The position numbers and the translations under genes were made by a program. Below the pieces are notes generated by a model. The model was given only the letters and a program-made list of their open reading frames with translations, searched no databases and was not told the DNA's origin. 23,809 nucleotides of DNA from Bacilli bacterium (GTDB taxonomy: Bacteria > Bacillota_I > Bacilli_A > RF39 > UBA660). Positions 15,342-23,793 of this stretch are shown one piece after another; the first letter of the stretch is position 1, and the number at the start of each line of letters is the position of its first letter. The stretch is from contig JAEDJT010000024.1 of the NCBI GenBank assembly GCA_016296185.1, positions 1 to 23,809 on the forward strand. The letters are read 5' to 3'.

Positions 15342-18300
15342 ATGTATAAAATTTGTGATGGGAATAAAGCTTGTGCTGATGTAGCATATTTATTCAGTGA
15401 AATATCAAGTATATATCCAATAACACCTAGTAGTCCTATGGCTCAAGAGATAGATGTTATTAGTCATACTGATACTAAAAATTTATTTGATGATACAGTT
15501 AAAGTTATTGAAATGCAAAGTGAAGCCGGTGCTGCTGGTACAATGCATGGTGCTTTACTTGCTGGTAGTTTAGCTACTACATTTACTGCATCTCAAGGAT
15601 TATTATTAATGATTCCTAATATGTATAAAATGGCAGGTGAATGTTTACCTGGTGTTATGCATGTTGCAGCTAGAACAATAGCTACACATTCATTATCAAT
15701 ATTTGGAGATCATAGTGATGTATATGCAGCAAGACAAACAGGTTGGTGTATGTTAGCTTCAAATAACGTTGAAGAAGCTAATCATATGGCTGCAGTAGCT
15801 CATTTAAGTGCAATAGAAGGTAGTTTACCATTTATTCATTTCTTTGATGGATTTAGAACTAGTCATGAAGTAAATAAGATAAATGAATTAGATAATGAAG
15901 CTGTTAAAGGATTAATTAATTATGCCAAAGTTAAAGATTTTAAAAATAGAATGTTAAATGTTGGTTCTGGTATACAAAAAGGTATGGCAGAAAATGAAGA
16001 TATATATTTTCAATCTGTAGAAGCTAGAAATGGATTATATAATCAAATGCCAGATATAGTAGCTAATTACATGAATGATATTAGTAAAATGACTGGAAAA
16101 GATTATAAACCATTTAATTACTATGGTAGAAAAGATGCTACTAATGTAATAGTTGCTATGGGTAGTGTTTGTGATACTATCAAATTAGTAGTTGATGATT
16201 TAAATAGAAAAGGTGAAAAAGTAGGTTTAATAGAAGTACATTTATATAGACCATTTAGTGTTAAATATTTATTAAATGTATTACCTATAAGTGTTAAAAA
16301 TATAGCTGTATTAGATAGAACTAAAGAAGCTGGATCTATTGGAGAACCTTTATATTTAGACATATGTAGTGCATTAAAAAATAAAGGTATTAATATTGTT
16401 GGTGGTAGATATGGTTTATCTAGTAAAAATACTACTCCTGATCAAATTAATGCTGTATATAAAATGTTAAAAGGTACATTAAAAGAAAACTTTACTATTG
16501 GTATTAATGATGATGTAACTAATTTAAGTTTAAAAGTTGATCCATACGAAATTGAATTAGGAACTAAAGATATTAAAATATTTGGTTTTGGTTCTGATGG
16601 TATGGTTAGTACTAGTAAAGATATAATGAAAATAGTTGGTACTGAAGAAGATAAATATGTACAAAGTTATAATCAATATGATAGTAAGAAGAGTGGTGGG
16701 GTTACTATATGCAACTTAAGAATAGGTAGTAAACCTATTAATGCTCCTTATTATGTTACTAATCCAGATATGGTTATTATTACTAAAGATCAATATTTAT
16801 TTAAGTTTGACATGATTGATGATATTAAACGTAATGGTATTGTAGTAATTAATACTAAGAATAAAAATATGGAAGAATTCTTACCTAATAAAGTTAAAAA
16901 GGTTATTAAAGATAAGAATATTAAATTATATATTATAGATGCTGAATCTATCGCATTAGAAGCTGGTATTAAGGGTAAAATAAGTAAGATAATGGAAATG
17001 GTTATCTTAAGTCTAATTGATTATCCTAATGCCTTAGAAGTTATTAATAAGAGTATTGAAAAACAATTTAGTGCTAAAGGTGATGACATTGTTAATGCAA
17101 ATAAAACTGCTATTAAGTGTGCATTAGATTCTTTAGTAGAATATAAAGATGAATTAACTTCATATGATGAAAAAGAAGTTGAAGTTGATAATGTTATTGA
17201 TGCTATTAGTCAACGTAAAGGTGATAGTTTACCAGTAAGTAAATTAATGGAATATAGAGATGGTACTTTCCCTTGTTCATTATCTAGAAATGAAAAGAGA
17301 AGAACTAGTACTAGTGTTCCTAAATGGATACCAGAAAATTGTTTACAATGTGGTCAATGTGCAATAGTATGTCCTCATGCTGTTATTAGACCTTTTGTAT
17401 CTGAAACATCTTCTCAAGGTGTTCCAATGATTGGTAAACCTGAATATAATTATGAAATAGTTATTAGTGAAGCTGATTGTACTAGTTGTGGATTATGTAT
17501 TAATGCATGTACTGGTAAGGGTGGTAATAAAGCTTTATCATTTGGTGATTATGATGAAGATGCTGCACAATATGCTATTGAAGTATTTAAGAATAGAAAA
17601 AATCCTAAAGGATTGGCTCCTAAGTTTAGTATTAAAGGTAGCCAATTTGAAGAACCTAAATTTGAATTCTGTGGAGCTTGTGCTGGATGTGGAGAAACTC
17701 CATATATTAAATTATTAACTCAATTATTTGGAGATAAATTAATAATAGCTAATGCTACTGGATGTTCATCTATTTATGGTGGATCTGTTCCTAGTACTCC
17801 ATATAGTATTCCATGGGCTAACTCATTATTTGAAGATAATGCTGAATTTGGTTATGGTATGTTAGAAAGTTATAATACTTCTAGAAATAGAATTAAAAAT
17901 ATAATGTTAGATAACTTAGATAAAGTTACTCCAGAGGTTAAGGAACAATTTAATAAATGGTTAGATAACCAAGAAGATTTTGATATAACTATGGAAGTTA
18001 AGAATGAATTATCTAAAGTTAAATTACCTAGAGGTTTAAAAGATTTAGTAGATTATTTACCTGCTAGAAGTGTATGGACTATCGGTGGAGATGGTTGGGC
18101 TTATGACATTGGATTTGGTGGTATAGATCATGTATTATCAAGTGGTGAAAATGTTAATATTTTAGTACTAGATACTGAAGTATATTCTAATACTGGAGGA
18201 CAAGCTAGTAAGTCTTCTAGAATTGGTCAAGTTGCTCAATTTGCTGATGGTGGTAAAAAGACTGCTAAAAAAGATTTATTTAAAATTGCAATGGGATATC

Positions 18301-18710
18301 CTAATTGTTATGTAGCTAATGTTTCATTCGGAAGTAATTTTATGCAAACTATTAATGCATTTAAAGAAGCAGAAGCTCATCAAGGACCATCAATCATAAT
18401 TGCTTATTGTCCATGTATTGAACAAGGTATTAAAGGTGGAATGGGTAACTCAAGTCAAGAACAAAAATTAGTTGTTGAATGTGGTTATACTACATTAATG
18501 AGATATAATCCAGAAACTGATCAATTAAAGATTGATAGTAGAGAACCAGACTTTGATAAATATGAAGATTTATTAAAGAATGAAGTTAGATATAGTAGCT
18601 TAGCTAAAAAGGACCCTGAAGGTGCTAAAGAAATGTTAGAATTAAATAAAAATGATGCTAAGAAGAGATATCAATACTATGTTGAACTAAGTAAAAAAGG
18701 AAATGAATAA
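15342..18710 (+). CDS. nifJ: Pyruvate:ferredoxin (flavodoxin) oxidoreductase
   Basis: This 1122-residue single-chain enzyme oxidises pyruvate with CoA to acetyl-CoA and CO2 and reduces ferredoxin or flavodoxin, a central step of anaerobic energy metabolism. Domains run in the usual order: pyrimidine-binding domain beginning with YPITPSSPMAQ, a transketolase C-like domain, the gamma domain (about 408-610, with GFGSDGMV), two [4Fe-4S] motifs with Cys at 667/670/673/677 and 713/716/719/723, then the thiamine diphosphate domain with the third cluster ligands Cys 777, 780, 783 and probably 808, and the ThDP motif GDGWAYDIG (916-924) followed by SNTGGQAS. All key residues are present. The length is slightly below the typical 1150-1200. 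The ATG follows AAGGTGA and is 9 bp after the hydrolase stop. Confidence 0.97.
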   Translation: MYKICDGNKACADVAYLFSEISSIYPITPSSPMAQEIDVISHTDTKNLFDDTVKVIEMQSEAGAAGTMHGALLAGSLATTFTASQGLLLMIPNMYKMAGECLPGVMHVAARTIATHSLSIFGDHSDVYAARQTGWCMLASNNVEEANHMAAVAHLSAIEGSLPFIHFFDGFRTSHEVNKINELDNEAVKGLINYAKVKDFKNRMLNVGSGIQKGMAENEDIYFQSVEARNGLYNQMPDIVANYMNDISKMTGKDYKPFNYYGRKDATNVIVAMGSVCDTIKLVVDDLNRKGEKVGLIEVHLYRPFSVKYLLNVLPISVKNIAVLDRTKEAGSIGEPLYLDICSALKNKGINIVGGRYGLSSKNTTPDQINAVYKMLKGTLKENFTIGINDDVTNLSLKVDPYEIELGTKDIKIFGFGSDGMVSTSKDIMKIVGTEEDKYVQSYNQYDSKKSGGVTICNLRIGSKPINAPYYVTNPDMVIITKDQYLFKFDMIDDIKRNGIVVINTKNKNMEEFLPNKVKKVIKDKNIKLYIIDAESIALEAGIKGKISKIMEMVILSLIDYPNALEVINKSIEKQFSAKGDDIVNANKTAIKCALDSLVEYKDELTSYDEKEVEVDNVIDAISQRKGDSLPVSKLMEYRDGTFPCSLSRNEKRRTSTSVPKWIPENCLQCGQCAIVCPHAVIRPFVSETSSQGVPMIGKPEYNYEIVISEADCTSCGLCINACTGKGGNKALSFGDYDEDAAQYAIEVFKNRKNPKGLAPKFSIKGSQFEEPKFEFCGACAGCGETPYIKLLTQLFGDKLIIANATGCSSIYGGSVPSTPYSIPWANSLFEDNAEFGYGMLESYNTSRNRIKNIMLDNLDKVTPEVKEQFNKWLDNQEDFDITMEVKNELSKVKLPRGLKDLVDYLPARSVWTIGGDGWAYDIGFGGIDHVLSSGENVNILVLDTEVYSNTGGQASKSSRIGQVAQFADGGKKTAKKDLFKIAMGYPNCYVANVSFGSNFMQTINAFKEAEAHQGPSIIIAYCPCIEQGIKGGMGNSSQEQKLVVECGYTTLMRYNPETDQLKIDSREPDFDKYEDLLKNEVRYSSLAKKDPEGAKEMLELNKNDAKKRYQYYVELSKKGNE

Positions 18711-18724
18711 TCATTTCCTTTTTT
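18696..18724. terminator. Bidirectional intrinsic terminator between nifJ and the 668-residue gene
   Basis: The stem AAAGGAAATGA (18696-18706) / TCATTTCCTTT (18711-18721) has a loop ATAA and A and T runs on opposite sides. It serves both converging genes and contains the nifJ stop codon. Confidence 0.82.
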
Positions 18725-20729
18725 ATTTATTTTGTTCTTGAGATTGAAGTTGTCTTCTTTTATCTTTTTCTAGATCTTTTTTTAATACTTTAACATTCTT
18801 TTTAGTTTTATATAAATGTTTATCTATGGTATGTTGTTTTCTTATTAACTTATCATAGTTTTTAGTCATTCTATCTCTTAAAGTAGATATATGTGACATG
18901 TATTCTTTATCTTTAGCTAGTTCTGGATGTTTAGACAATGATCTTTGTGCTACATAGTCTAAATGGTTTATATTGTCTACTAATTGATCTAATGATCTTT
19001 CTAGGGCGTCTCTACCTTTTTGTATACCATTTAAATCTACTTCACTTGTTATTTCTTTATGAGCTAAGGTAGAATGCATACCAAGTAGACTTGCTTTTAC
19101 AAATACTCCTGTAGTGAACATTAAGAAGTATGGATTATGAACAAATGGAATTGCAAATAGAGAAGAGATAGCAGCTGCACGAGAAGCTTTCTTTACTTTT
19201 TTCTTTAATAGTTTCTTTTCAATATCTTTCGATTGAGCTAATGTTTTCTTTTCTAGGTCTTCGTACTTTTGTAATCCTTGTTCTTGTAGTTCTATTTTTT
19301 CTTCATATTTCATCTCGTTTAAACGCTCTTTTAAGCCATTTAATTCACTTTGTAGGATTGATTCATCTAACTTATGTTCTTCGACTCTTATATCGGCTGC
19401 TTTTTGTTTTTCTATGTTGTTTTTTATTGATTCTAGGTTGTTCATTTCATTTTTTAATTGTAGTTTTTGTTTATCTGTTAAATTCTTTTCATTTAATAAT
19501 AAGAAGTTTTCTATTTTTTCAATAGTTTGATCTATTTCTGAAGATAAGGCTTCATAGTTTTTATCTTCAAATTCTTCTTTATCTTTTTCTTTTTTGGCAT
19601 CTTGAACAACTGATAATGTTTCTATTTCTAATGGTTTAATATCAACATATATTTGTTCAGCTTCTTTTTGTAGTTTTTCAGTTTCTTTAACTTTTTCTTC
19701 TTTTTCTTTTAATTTTTCTAATGATTCTTTTAATACTTCTTTTTTTTCTTCAATTATTTCTTTTTCGATTTCTTTTTCAATTGTTTCAATTTCTTTTTTG
19801 ATTTCTTCTTTTTTTACTTCAATATTTTCTATTTCTTCTTTTTTTAATTCTTCTTTAGTATCAGTAGGGGCTTCGATTATTTCTTTTGCTATACTAGCTA
19901 ATATAACTGTAGAAGCTGCTACTACATTAATAACTTCATCTTTTAATGTAAGAGTTGGTTTTTCTTCTTTAGTAGGAACCATAAAAGTTTTTTCTTCTTT
20001 TTCTTTAATATCTTCTTTTAATTCTTCTTTTTTCTCTTTAGGAATAGTTACTATAGGTTCTTCTTTTTTTATTTGTTGTTCTTTATTTTCAGTTTTTAAT
20101 CTTTTTTTAATAGGTGTTACAACTGTATAGTTATTTGTTTTATTTTCTTCTTTAATAGGAGTTTCAAATTGTTTAGTTTGTTCTTTTTTCTTTTCTTTTT
20201 CTTGTTCTTTTCTTTTTTCTATTACTTCAGGTTTTTCAAATAGTCTTTTCTTTTCATCAAAATATTCTTCGACATGGAATTCAACTTTTTTCTTTAAGTC
20301 ATCTTCATTAACTATTTCCCATCCAGTATCTATTTCTGCATTAATTTTTTCATGAACTTTTTTATTAAATTTATCTAATTCTTCTAATAGTTCTTTATCT
20401 TCAATTTTTTCTACTTCTATTTCATATTCATCTTTTAAGTATTTATTTATAACTTCTTGTATCTTTTCATCACTAAATAATCTACCAGGTGTTTTTATGT
20501 CTAAATCAGGATTTGATTTTACATCACTAGTATCGGGTAGTGAAGTAGTGGTATTAGATACAGGTACAACTTCTTTAGTAGTTTTTGTTTCTTCTTTTTT
20601 AACTTCTACTTTAGTATTAACTTGTTTAGTATCTTTTGAATCTTTACCAATTATAAAGCTTAATAATCTTGTTAGTTGTACAAATAATACTTTAAATATA
20701 TTTAAGATTTCATTAAAAAACATCTTCAT
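18723..20729 (-). CDS. Large Lys/Glu-rich coiled-coil protein of unknown function
   Basis: I do not recognise this 668-residue protein. Residues 4-28 are hydrophobic/amphipathic, a possible membrane anchor without a cleavage site. Residues 30-260 are highly charged, apparently disordered, with EKEKKKEQ-type runs. Residues 263-287 are a mildly hydrophobic helix. Residues 290-360 and 395-512 are strong coiled-coil candidates rich in Lys, Glu and Leu. A hydrophobic region at about 515-550 could be a membrane hairpin, and the last 110 residues are helical and basic. The overall picture is a membrane-associated structural or scaffold protein. The ATG at 20729 follows GAGGTGA on the minus strand, with an extended -10 just upstream. 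Its codon repertoire is compositionally biased by the Lys/Glu content. No partner is evident from its neighbours. Confidence 0.72.
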   Translation of the reverse strand: MKMFFNEILNIFKVLFVQLTRLLSFIIGKDSKDTKQVNTKVEVKKEETKTTKEVVPVSNTTTSLPDTSDVKSNPDLDIKTPGRLFSDEKIQEVINKYLKDEYEIEVEKIEDKELLEELDKFNKKVHEKINAEIDTGWEIVNEDDLKKKVEFHVEEYFDEKKRLFEKPEVIEKRKEQEKEKKKEQTKQFETPIKEENKTNNYTVVTPIKKRLKTENKEQQIKKEEPIVTIPKEKKEELKEDIKEKEEKTFMVPTKEEKPTLTLKDEVINVVAASTVILASIAKEIIEAPTDTKEELKKEEIENIEVKKEEIKKEIETIEKEIEKEIIEEKKEVLKESLEKLKEKEEKVKETEKLQKEAEQIYVDIKPLEIETLSVVQDAKKEKDKEEFEDKNYEALSSEIDQTIEKIENFLLLNEKNLTDKQKLQLKNEMNNLESIKNNIEKQKAADIRVEEHKLDESILQSELNGLKERLNEMKYEEKIELQEQGLQKYEDLEKKTLAQSKDIEKKLLKKKVKKASRAAAISSLFAIPFVHNPYFLMFTTGVFVKASLLGMHSTLAHKEITSEVDLNGIQKGRDALERSLDQLVDNINHLDYVAQRSLSKHPELAKDKEYMSHISTLRDRMTKNYDKLIRKQHTIDKHLYKTKKNVKVLKKDLEKDKRRQLQSQEQNK

Positions 20730-20744
20730 AAAATCACCTCTATT

Positions 20745-20753
20745 ATTATATCA
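20745..20753 (-). promoter_or_regulatory. Extended -10 promoter of the 668-residue gene
   Basis: On the minus strand TG-A-TATAAT occupies 20753-20745, 15 bp before the start codon. It lies just downstream of the small RNA's terminator. Confidence 0.6.
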
Positions 20754-20763
20754 AAATTAGAGC

Positions 20764-20800
20764 AAAAAAAAATAGGAACTGTCCCCCTGAGAACAGTTCC
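20764..20800 (-). terminator. Intrinsic terminator of the small RNA
   Basis: Read on the minus strand, GGAACTGT (20800-20793) pairs with ACAGTTCC (20782-20775) and is followed by TA and nine T (20772-20764). The loop is 10 nt and carries five G. Confidence 0.75.
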
Positions 20801-20864
20801 AAAAAGAATAAAAAGGGGTTGGCTAGTGTGATACTAGCACCAATTCGCCATAAGTGAATTGGTA
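20764..20864 (-). ncRNA. Probable small RNA of about 100 nt, family not recognised
   Basis: On the minus strand a promoter (-35 TTGACT, -10 TAATAT) predicts a start near 20864, immediately at the foot of a hairpin ACCAATTC (20863-20856) / GAATTGGT (20846-20839). A second hairpin GCTAGT/ACTAGC with a 5-nt loop (20838-20822) follows, then a single-stranded CCCC and T-rich linker, and a G-C-containing terminator hairpin with a U tract. No start codon with a ribosome-binding site or open frame of useful length is present. The G-rich loop of the terminator hairpin (complement of 20787-20783) could pair with the CCCC linker (complement of 20818-20815). It is not 6S or SRP RNA by any signature I can see. 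A plus-strand transcript cannot be excluded, as one hairpin has a G-T pair on that strand. Confidence 0.6.
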
Positions 20865-20870
20865 CTTCAT

Positions 20871-20899
20871 ATATTAGCTTTAAAGGGGTAAATAGTCAA
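20871..20899 (-). promoter_or_regulatory. Sigma-A promoter of the small RNA
   Basis: On the minus strand TTGACT (20899-20894), a 17-nt spacer and TAATAT (20876-20871). Each box is one or two bases from consensus and the spacing is ideal. Confidence 0.6.
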
Positions 20900-20900
20900 C

Positions 20901-20938
20901 AAAAAAGTGCAATTTTTTTCAAAAAAATTCACTTTTTT
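20901..20938. repeat. Long A/T-rich inverted repeat (bidirectional terminator-like)
   Basis: AAAAAAGTG (20901-20909), a bulged C, AATTTTTTT (20911-20919), a central C, AAAAAAATT (20921-20929) and CACTTTTTT (20930-20938) form a near-perfect 18-bp palindrome with a T run continuing to 20940. No gene ends here. The rest of the gap, 20941-21042, shows only AT-rich DNA with a TTAACGTTAA palindrome at about 20963-20972. Confidence 0.7.
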
Positions 20939-21042
20939 TTCACTTTTATTGTTGGCTATAACTTAACGTTAAAACAGGTAATATCAGCTATAATAATTAA
21001 CTATAAATAAGTTATAAAACTAATAAATTAGCTTCTTTTATA

Positions 21043-21051
21043 TGATATAAT
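21043..21051 (+). promoter_or_regulatory. Extended -10 promoter upstream of the frameshifted gene
   Basis: TG-A-TATAAT lies 15 bp before the ATG at 21067, and GGTGA (21058-21062) serves as ribosome-binding site. The preserved signals suggest a recently intact gene. Confidence 0.62.
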
Positions 21052-21066
21052 TATTATGGTGATAAT

Positions 21067-21556
21067 ATGAATGATATAGAAAACCATATAAATTCTAATA
21101 AATATGAATTTACTTTAGATTATGTTAATAAATTACTTACTAAGGTTGATTTATTAATTGATAATAATAAATCTTCTAATGATTTGAATAAATTTATATG
21201 TTATAGAGCAAATTAATAAAAGTAATAAAAAGAATGAATATACTAATAAATATAAATTATTATTAATAAATTACATTCTTTTAATGATATATATATATAT
21301 TGATGAATATTCTTATATTTTAGCTTCGTATTTTAATGAAACAGATCCAGATTATGATAGTTTAAAATATAAAGATTGTAATGGTGATAAAGATATTAAT
21401 TGTGATTTAATAATCTATTTATATGATATTATTAAAAACATGAATGATAAAGAAGATGTTATTAATTATATTAAAAGTACTAATTGTATGAGTCTTAATA
21501 TGGAGCTTGATCTTATAGAAAAAGAATTAGATGAAAAAAGGAAGCATAGTAAATAA
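21067..21556 (+). pseudogene. Unknown gene split by an apparent +1 frameshift
   Basis: A reading frame starts at the ATG at 21067 with a good promoter and ribosome-binding site and stops after 49 residues at 21216. A second frame, shifted by one base, is open from 21188 to its stop at 21556, although its first ATG (21284) has no ribosome-binding site. Removing one base around the A-rich stretch near 21188-21192 joins them into one protein of about 162 residues with uniform Asn/Lys/Tyr/Asp-rich character, no signal peptide and a predicted helical C-terminus. The family is not recognised. The break may be a real mutation, an assembly or sequencing error at an A run, or less likely programmed frameshifting. 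The 3' end overlaps the next gene by 26 bp. Confidence 0.6.
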
Positions 21557-21719
21557 AAATGGTATACTATATACAGTTATTTCATCAACAATATATGAAA
21601 ATATTCAATATGTGTTTTGGGTAGATAAAAAAGATAATATAAAGATTTTTCAATGTTTAGATGAATTAATTGAAGTAACATATGTAGATTTAATAAAAGA
21701 AATAATTAAAGGTATGTAA
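21531..21719 (+). CDS. Small unknown protein, possible SH3-like barrel
   Basis: This 62-residue protein begins MKKGSIVNKNGILYTVIS, a pattern common to small SH3- or KOW-like barrels, and continues with alternating strands to a short C-terminal helix. There is no membrane helix or signal. Its ATG lies inside the end of the preceding frame with only a weak ribosome-binding site, so translation is probably coupled to that frame. Its stop is 13 bp before the recG start, and the recG ribosome-binding site overlaps its end. It thus appears to be part of a recG operon. The function is unknown. Confidence 0.55.
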   Translation: MKKGSIVNKNGILYTVISSTIYENIQYVFWVDKKDNIKIFQCLDELIEVTYVDLIKEIIKGM

Positions 21720-21732
21720 GGTGGGTGTTTTT

Positions 21733-23739
21733 ATGGATAATATAGGAAGTATTAAAGGTGTTGGTAGTAAAACAATTGATACATTAAATAAATTAGGTTT
21801 ATATACTATAAGTGATTTAATAGAATATTATCCATATAGATATAACGTAATTCAATTAGTTAATGTTAATGATATAAATGATAATGAAAATATATATACA
21901 ATAAAAGGTATAGTTGATACAGAACCTAAAGTTACTTTTATAAAAAGAAATTTAAATAGAATGACATTTAGATTAAATAGTAATGGTATATTAGTTAATG
22001 TAACTATATTTAATAGAGCTTTTTATAAAAATAACTTAAAGTTAGGTAGAGTAATTAATGTAATAGGTAAATATGATAAATTAAAAAATACATTTACTGC
22101 TAATGATATTAAATTTGAAATAATAAATGATATGAAGATAGAACCTGTATATCATTTAAGTAATGGTGTTAAAAGAGGTAATCTAGTTAAGATAATAGAT
22201 GAAGCTTTTAAAACTAATTTTGATTTAGAAGATTATATACCTGATTATCTTGTTAGTAAGTATCAATTTATGGACAAGAAGACAGCTGCTTTAAAAATTC
22301 ATTTTCCATTATCTGGATCAGGAATAAAGAAAGCTAAAGTTAGAGTTATATATGAAGAATTCTTTAAGTTTATGTTTAAAATGAATTATTTAAAGTATAG
22401 ATATGATATACATAATGAAGGTTTAAGTAGAAATGTAGATAAAACATTAGTAGATGAATTTATTAAATCATTACCATTTACATTAACTACTGACCAAGAA
22501 GCAGCAGTTAATGATATATATAATGATTTAACAGATTCAAAAAGAATGAATAGATTAGTATTAGGTGATGTAGGTAGTGGTAAAACATTAGTTGCTGAAA
22601 TAGCAATGTATATGAATTATCTATCTGGATATCAAAGTAGTTTAATGGCACCTACAGAAATACTAGCAAGACAACATTATGCTAATATGTTAGATCTATA
22701 TAAAAATACCGATGTAAAAGTAGGATTATTAGTTGGTAGTATGAAGAAAAGTGAAAAAACTAAAGTTTATAAACAACTAATAAATAAAGAAATAGATATA
22801 GTAGTAGGTACACATGCATTAATAAGTGAAGGTGTAGAATTTAATAACTTAGGATTAGTTATTACAGATGAACAACATAGATTTGGAGTTAATCAAAGAA
22901 GTAACTTACAAAATAAAGGAACTATGTGTGATGTACTTTATATGAGTGCTACACCAATACCTAGAACATATGCACTTACTATATATGGAGATATGGATAC
23001 TAGTATTATTAAAACTAAACCTAATGGAAGAAAAGATATAATAACTAAGGTAGTAAAAGAAAAAGATTTAAAAGATGTATTACTACATATGGTAGAAGAA
23101 ATAAAAGAAGGACATCAAATATATGTTGTTTCACCTTTAATAGAAGATGAAGAAGGAGAATCAAATATAAATGATGTAGTTAAACTAAAAGAAAAATTTG
23201 ATTTAGCATTCCATAATAAAATAAGAGTTGAAATATTACATGGTAAGATGAAACAACAAGAAAAAGATAATATCATGGAACAATTTAAAAATGGAGATAT
23301 TAAAGTATTAATAAGTACTACTGTTATTGAAGTTGGTGTAGATGTTAAAAATAGTACTATGATGGTAATATTTAATGCTGAAAGATTTGGACTTGCAACA
23401 TTACATCAATTAAGAGGTCGTGTTGGTAGAAATAGTTTACAATCTTATTGTTATTTAATATGTAATATGGAAATAGAAAGACTTAAAGTAATGGAAGAGT
23501 CAAATGATGGATTCTATATAAGTCAAAAAGATTTTGAATTACGTGGAGAAGGAGATTTATTTGGAGTAAGACAATCTGGAGATATGGTATTCAAAATGGG
23601 AGACTTAAGAAGAGATTATAAAATACTATTACAATGTAAAGAAGATAGTAGAGAATTCTTACTAGCTAATATTGTTAATAACTTTAGGAATTATCCACAA
23701 TATAGAGATTTATTAAAACAATTAGAACATATTGATTAA
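21733..23739 (+). CDS. recG: ATP-dependent DNA helicase RecG
   Basis: This 668-residue superfamily 2 helicase reverses and remodels stalled replication forks and processes branched recombination intermediates. The N-terminus has the helix-hairpin-helix-like GSIKGVGSKTIDTLNKLG (4-21) and the wedge OB domain (about 45-150). The helicase core follows: Walker A GDVGSGKT (278-285), motif II DEQH (379-382), motif III SATPIPRT (405-412), the second helicase lobe with GRVGRNSLQSYCYL, and the C-terminal RecG motif FGVRQSGD. The length is normal (about 680). The ATG at 21733 is chosen over an in-frame GTG at 21721 because AAGGTGG lies just upstream of it. A terminator overlaps the stop. Confidence 0.97.
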   Translation: MDNIGSIKGVGSKTIDTLNKLGLYTISDLIEYYPYRYNVIQLVNVNDINDNENIYTIKGIVDTEPKVTFIKRNLNRMTFRLNSNGILVNVTIFNRAFYKNNLKLGRVINVIGKYDKLKNTFTANDIKFEIINDMKIEPVYHLSNGVKRGNLVKIIDEAFKTNFDLEDYIPDYLVSKYQFMDKKTAALKIHFPLSGSGIKKAKVRVIYEEFFKFMFKMNYLKYRYDIHNEGLSRNVDKTLVDEFIKSLPFTLTTDQEAAVNDIYNDLTDSKRMNRLVLGDVGSGKTLVAEIAMYMNYLSGYQSSLMAPTEILARQHYANMLDLYKNTDVKVGLLVGSMKKSEKTKVYKQLINKEIDIVVGTHALISEGVEFNNLGLVITDEQHRFGVNQRSNLQNKGTMCDVLYMSATPIPRTYALTIYGDMDTSIIKTKPNGRKDIITKVVKEKDLKDVLLHMVEEIKEGHQIYVVSPLIEDEEGESNINDVVKLKEKFDLAFHNKIRVEILHGKMKQQEKDNIMEQFKNGDIKVLISTTVIEVGVDVKNSTMMVIFNAERFGLATLHQLRGRVGRNSLQSYCYLICNMEIERLKVMEESNDGFYISQKDFELRGEGDLFGVRQSGDMVFKMGDLRRDYKILLQCKEDSREFLLANIVNNFRNYPQYRDLLKQLEHID

Positions 23740-23750
23740 TATGTTCTTAT
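23725..23750 (+). terminator. Intrinsic terminator after recG
   Basis: The stem GAACATAT (23725-23732) / ATATGTTC (23739-23746) has a 6-nt loop that holds most of the stop codon and is followed by a short T-rich tract. Confidence 0.65.
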
Positions 23751-23754
23751 TTTG

Positions 23755-23763
23755 TGATATAAT
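23755..23763 (+). promoter_or_regulatory. Extended -10 promoter of the last gene
   Basis: TG-A-TATAAT directly after the recG terminator, 30 bp before the next ATG. Confidence 0.6.
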
Positions 23764-23793
23764 TATTTTTATAATAAGAAGGGAAGTTAAATA

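Noticed and set aside
19241..20130. Plus-strand frames opposite the coiled-coil gene
   Set aside because: They are Ser/Phe/Leu-rich mirror images of Glu/Lys codons and have no promoter or ribosome-binding site.
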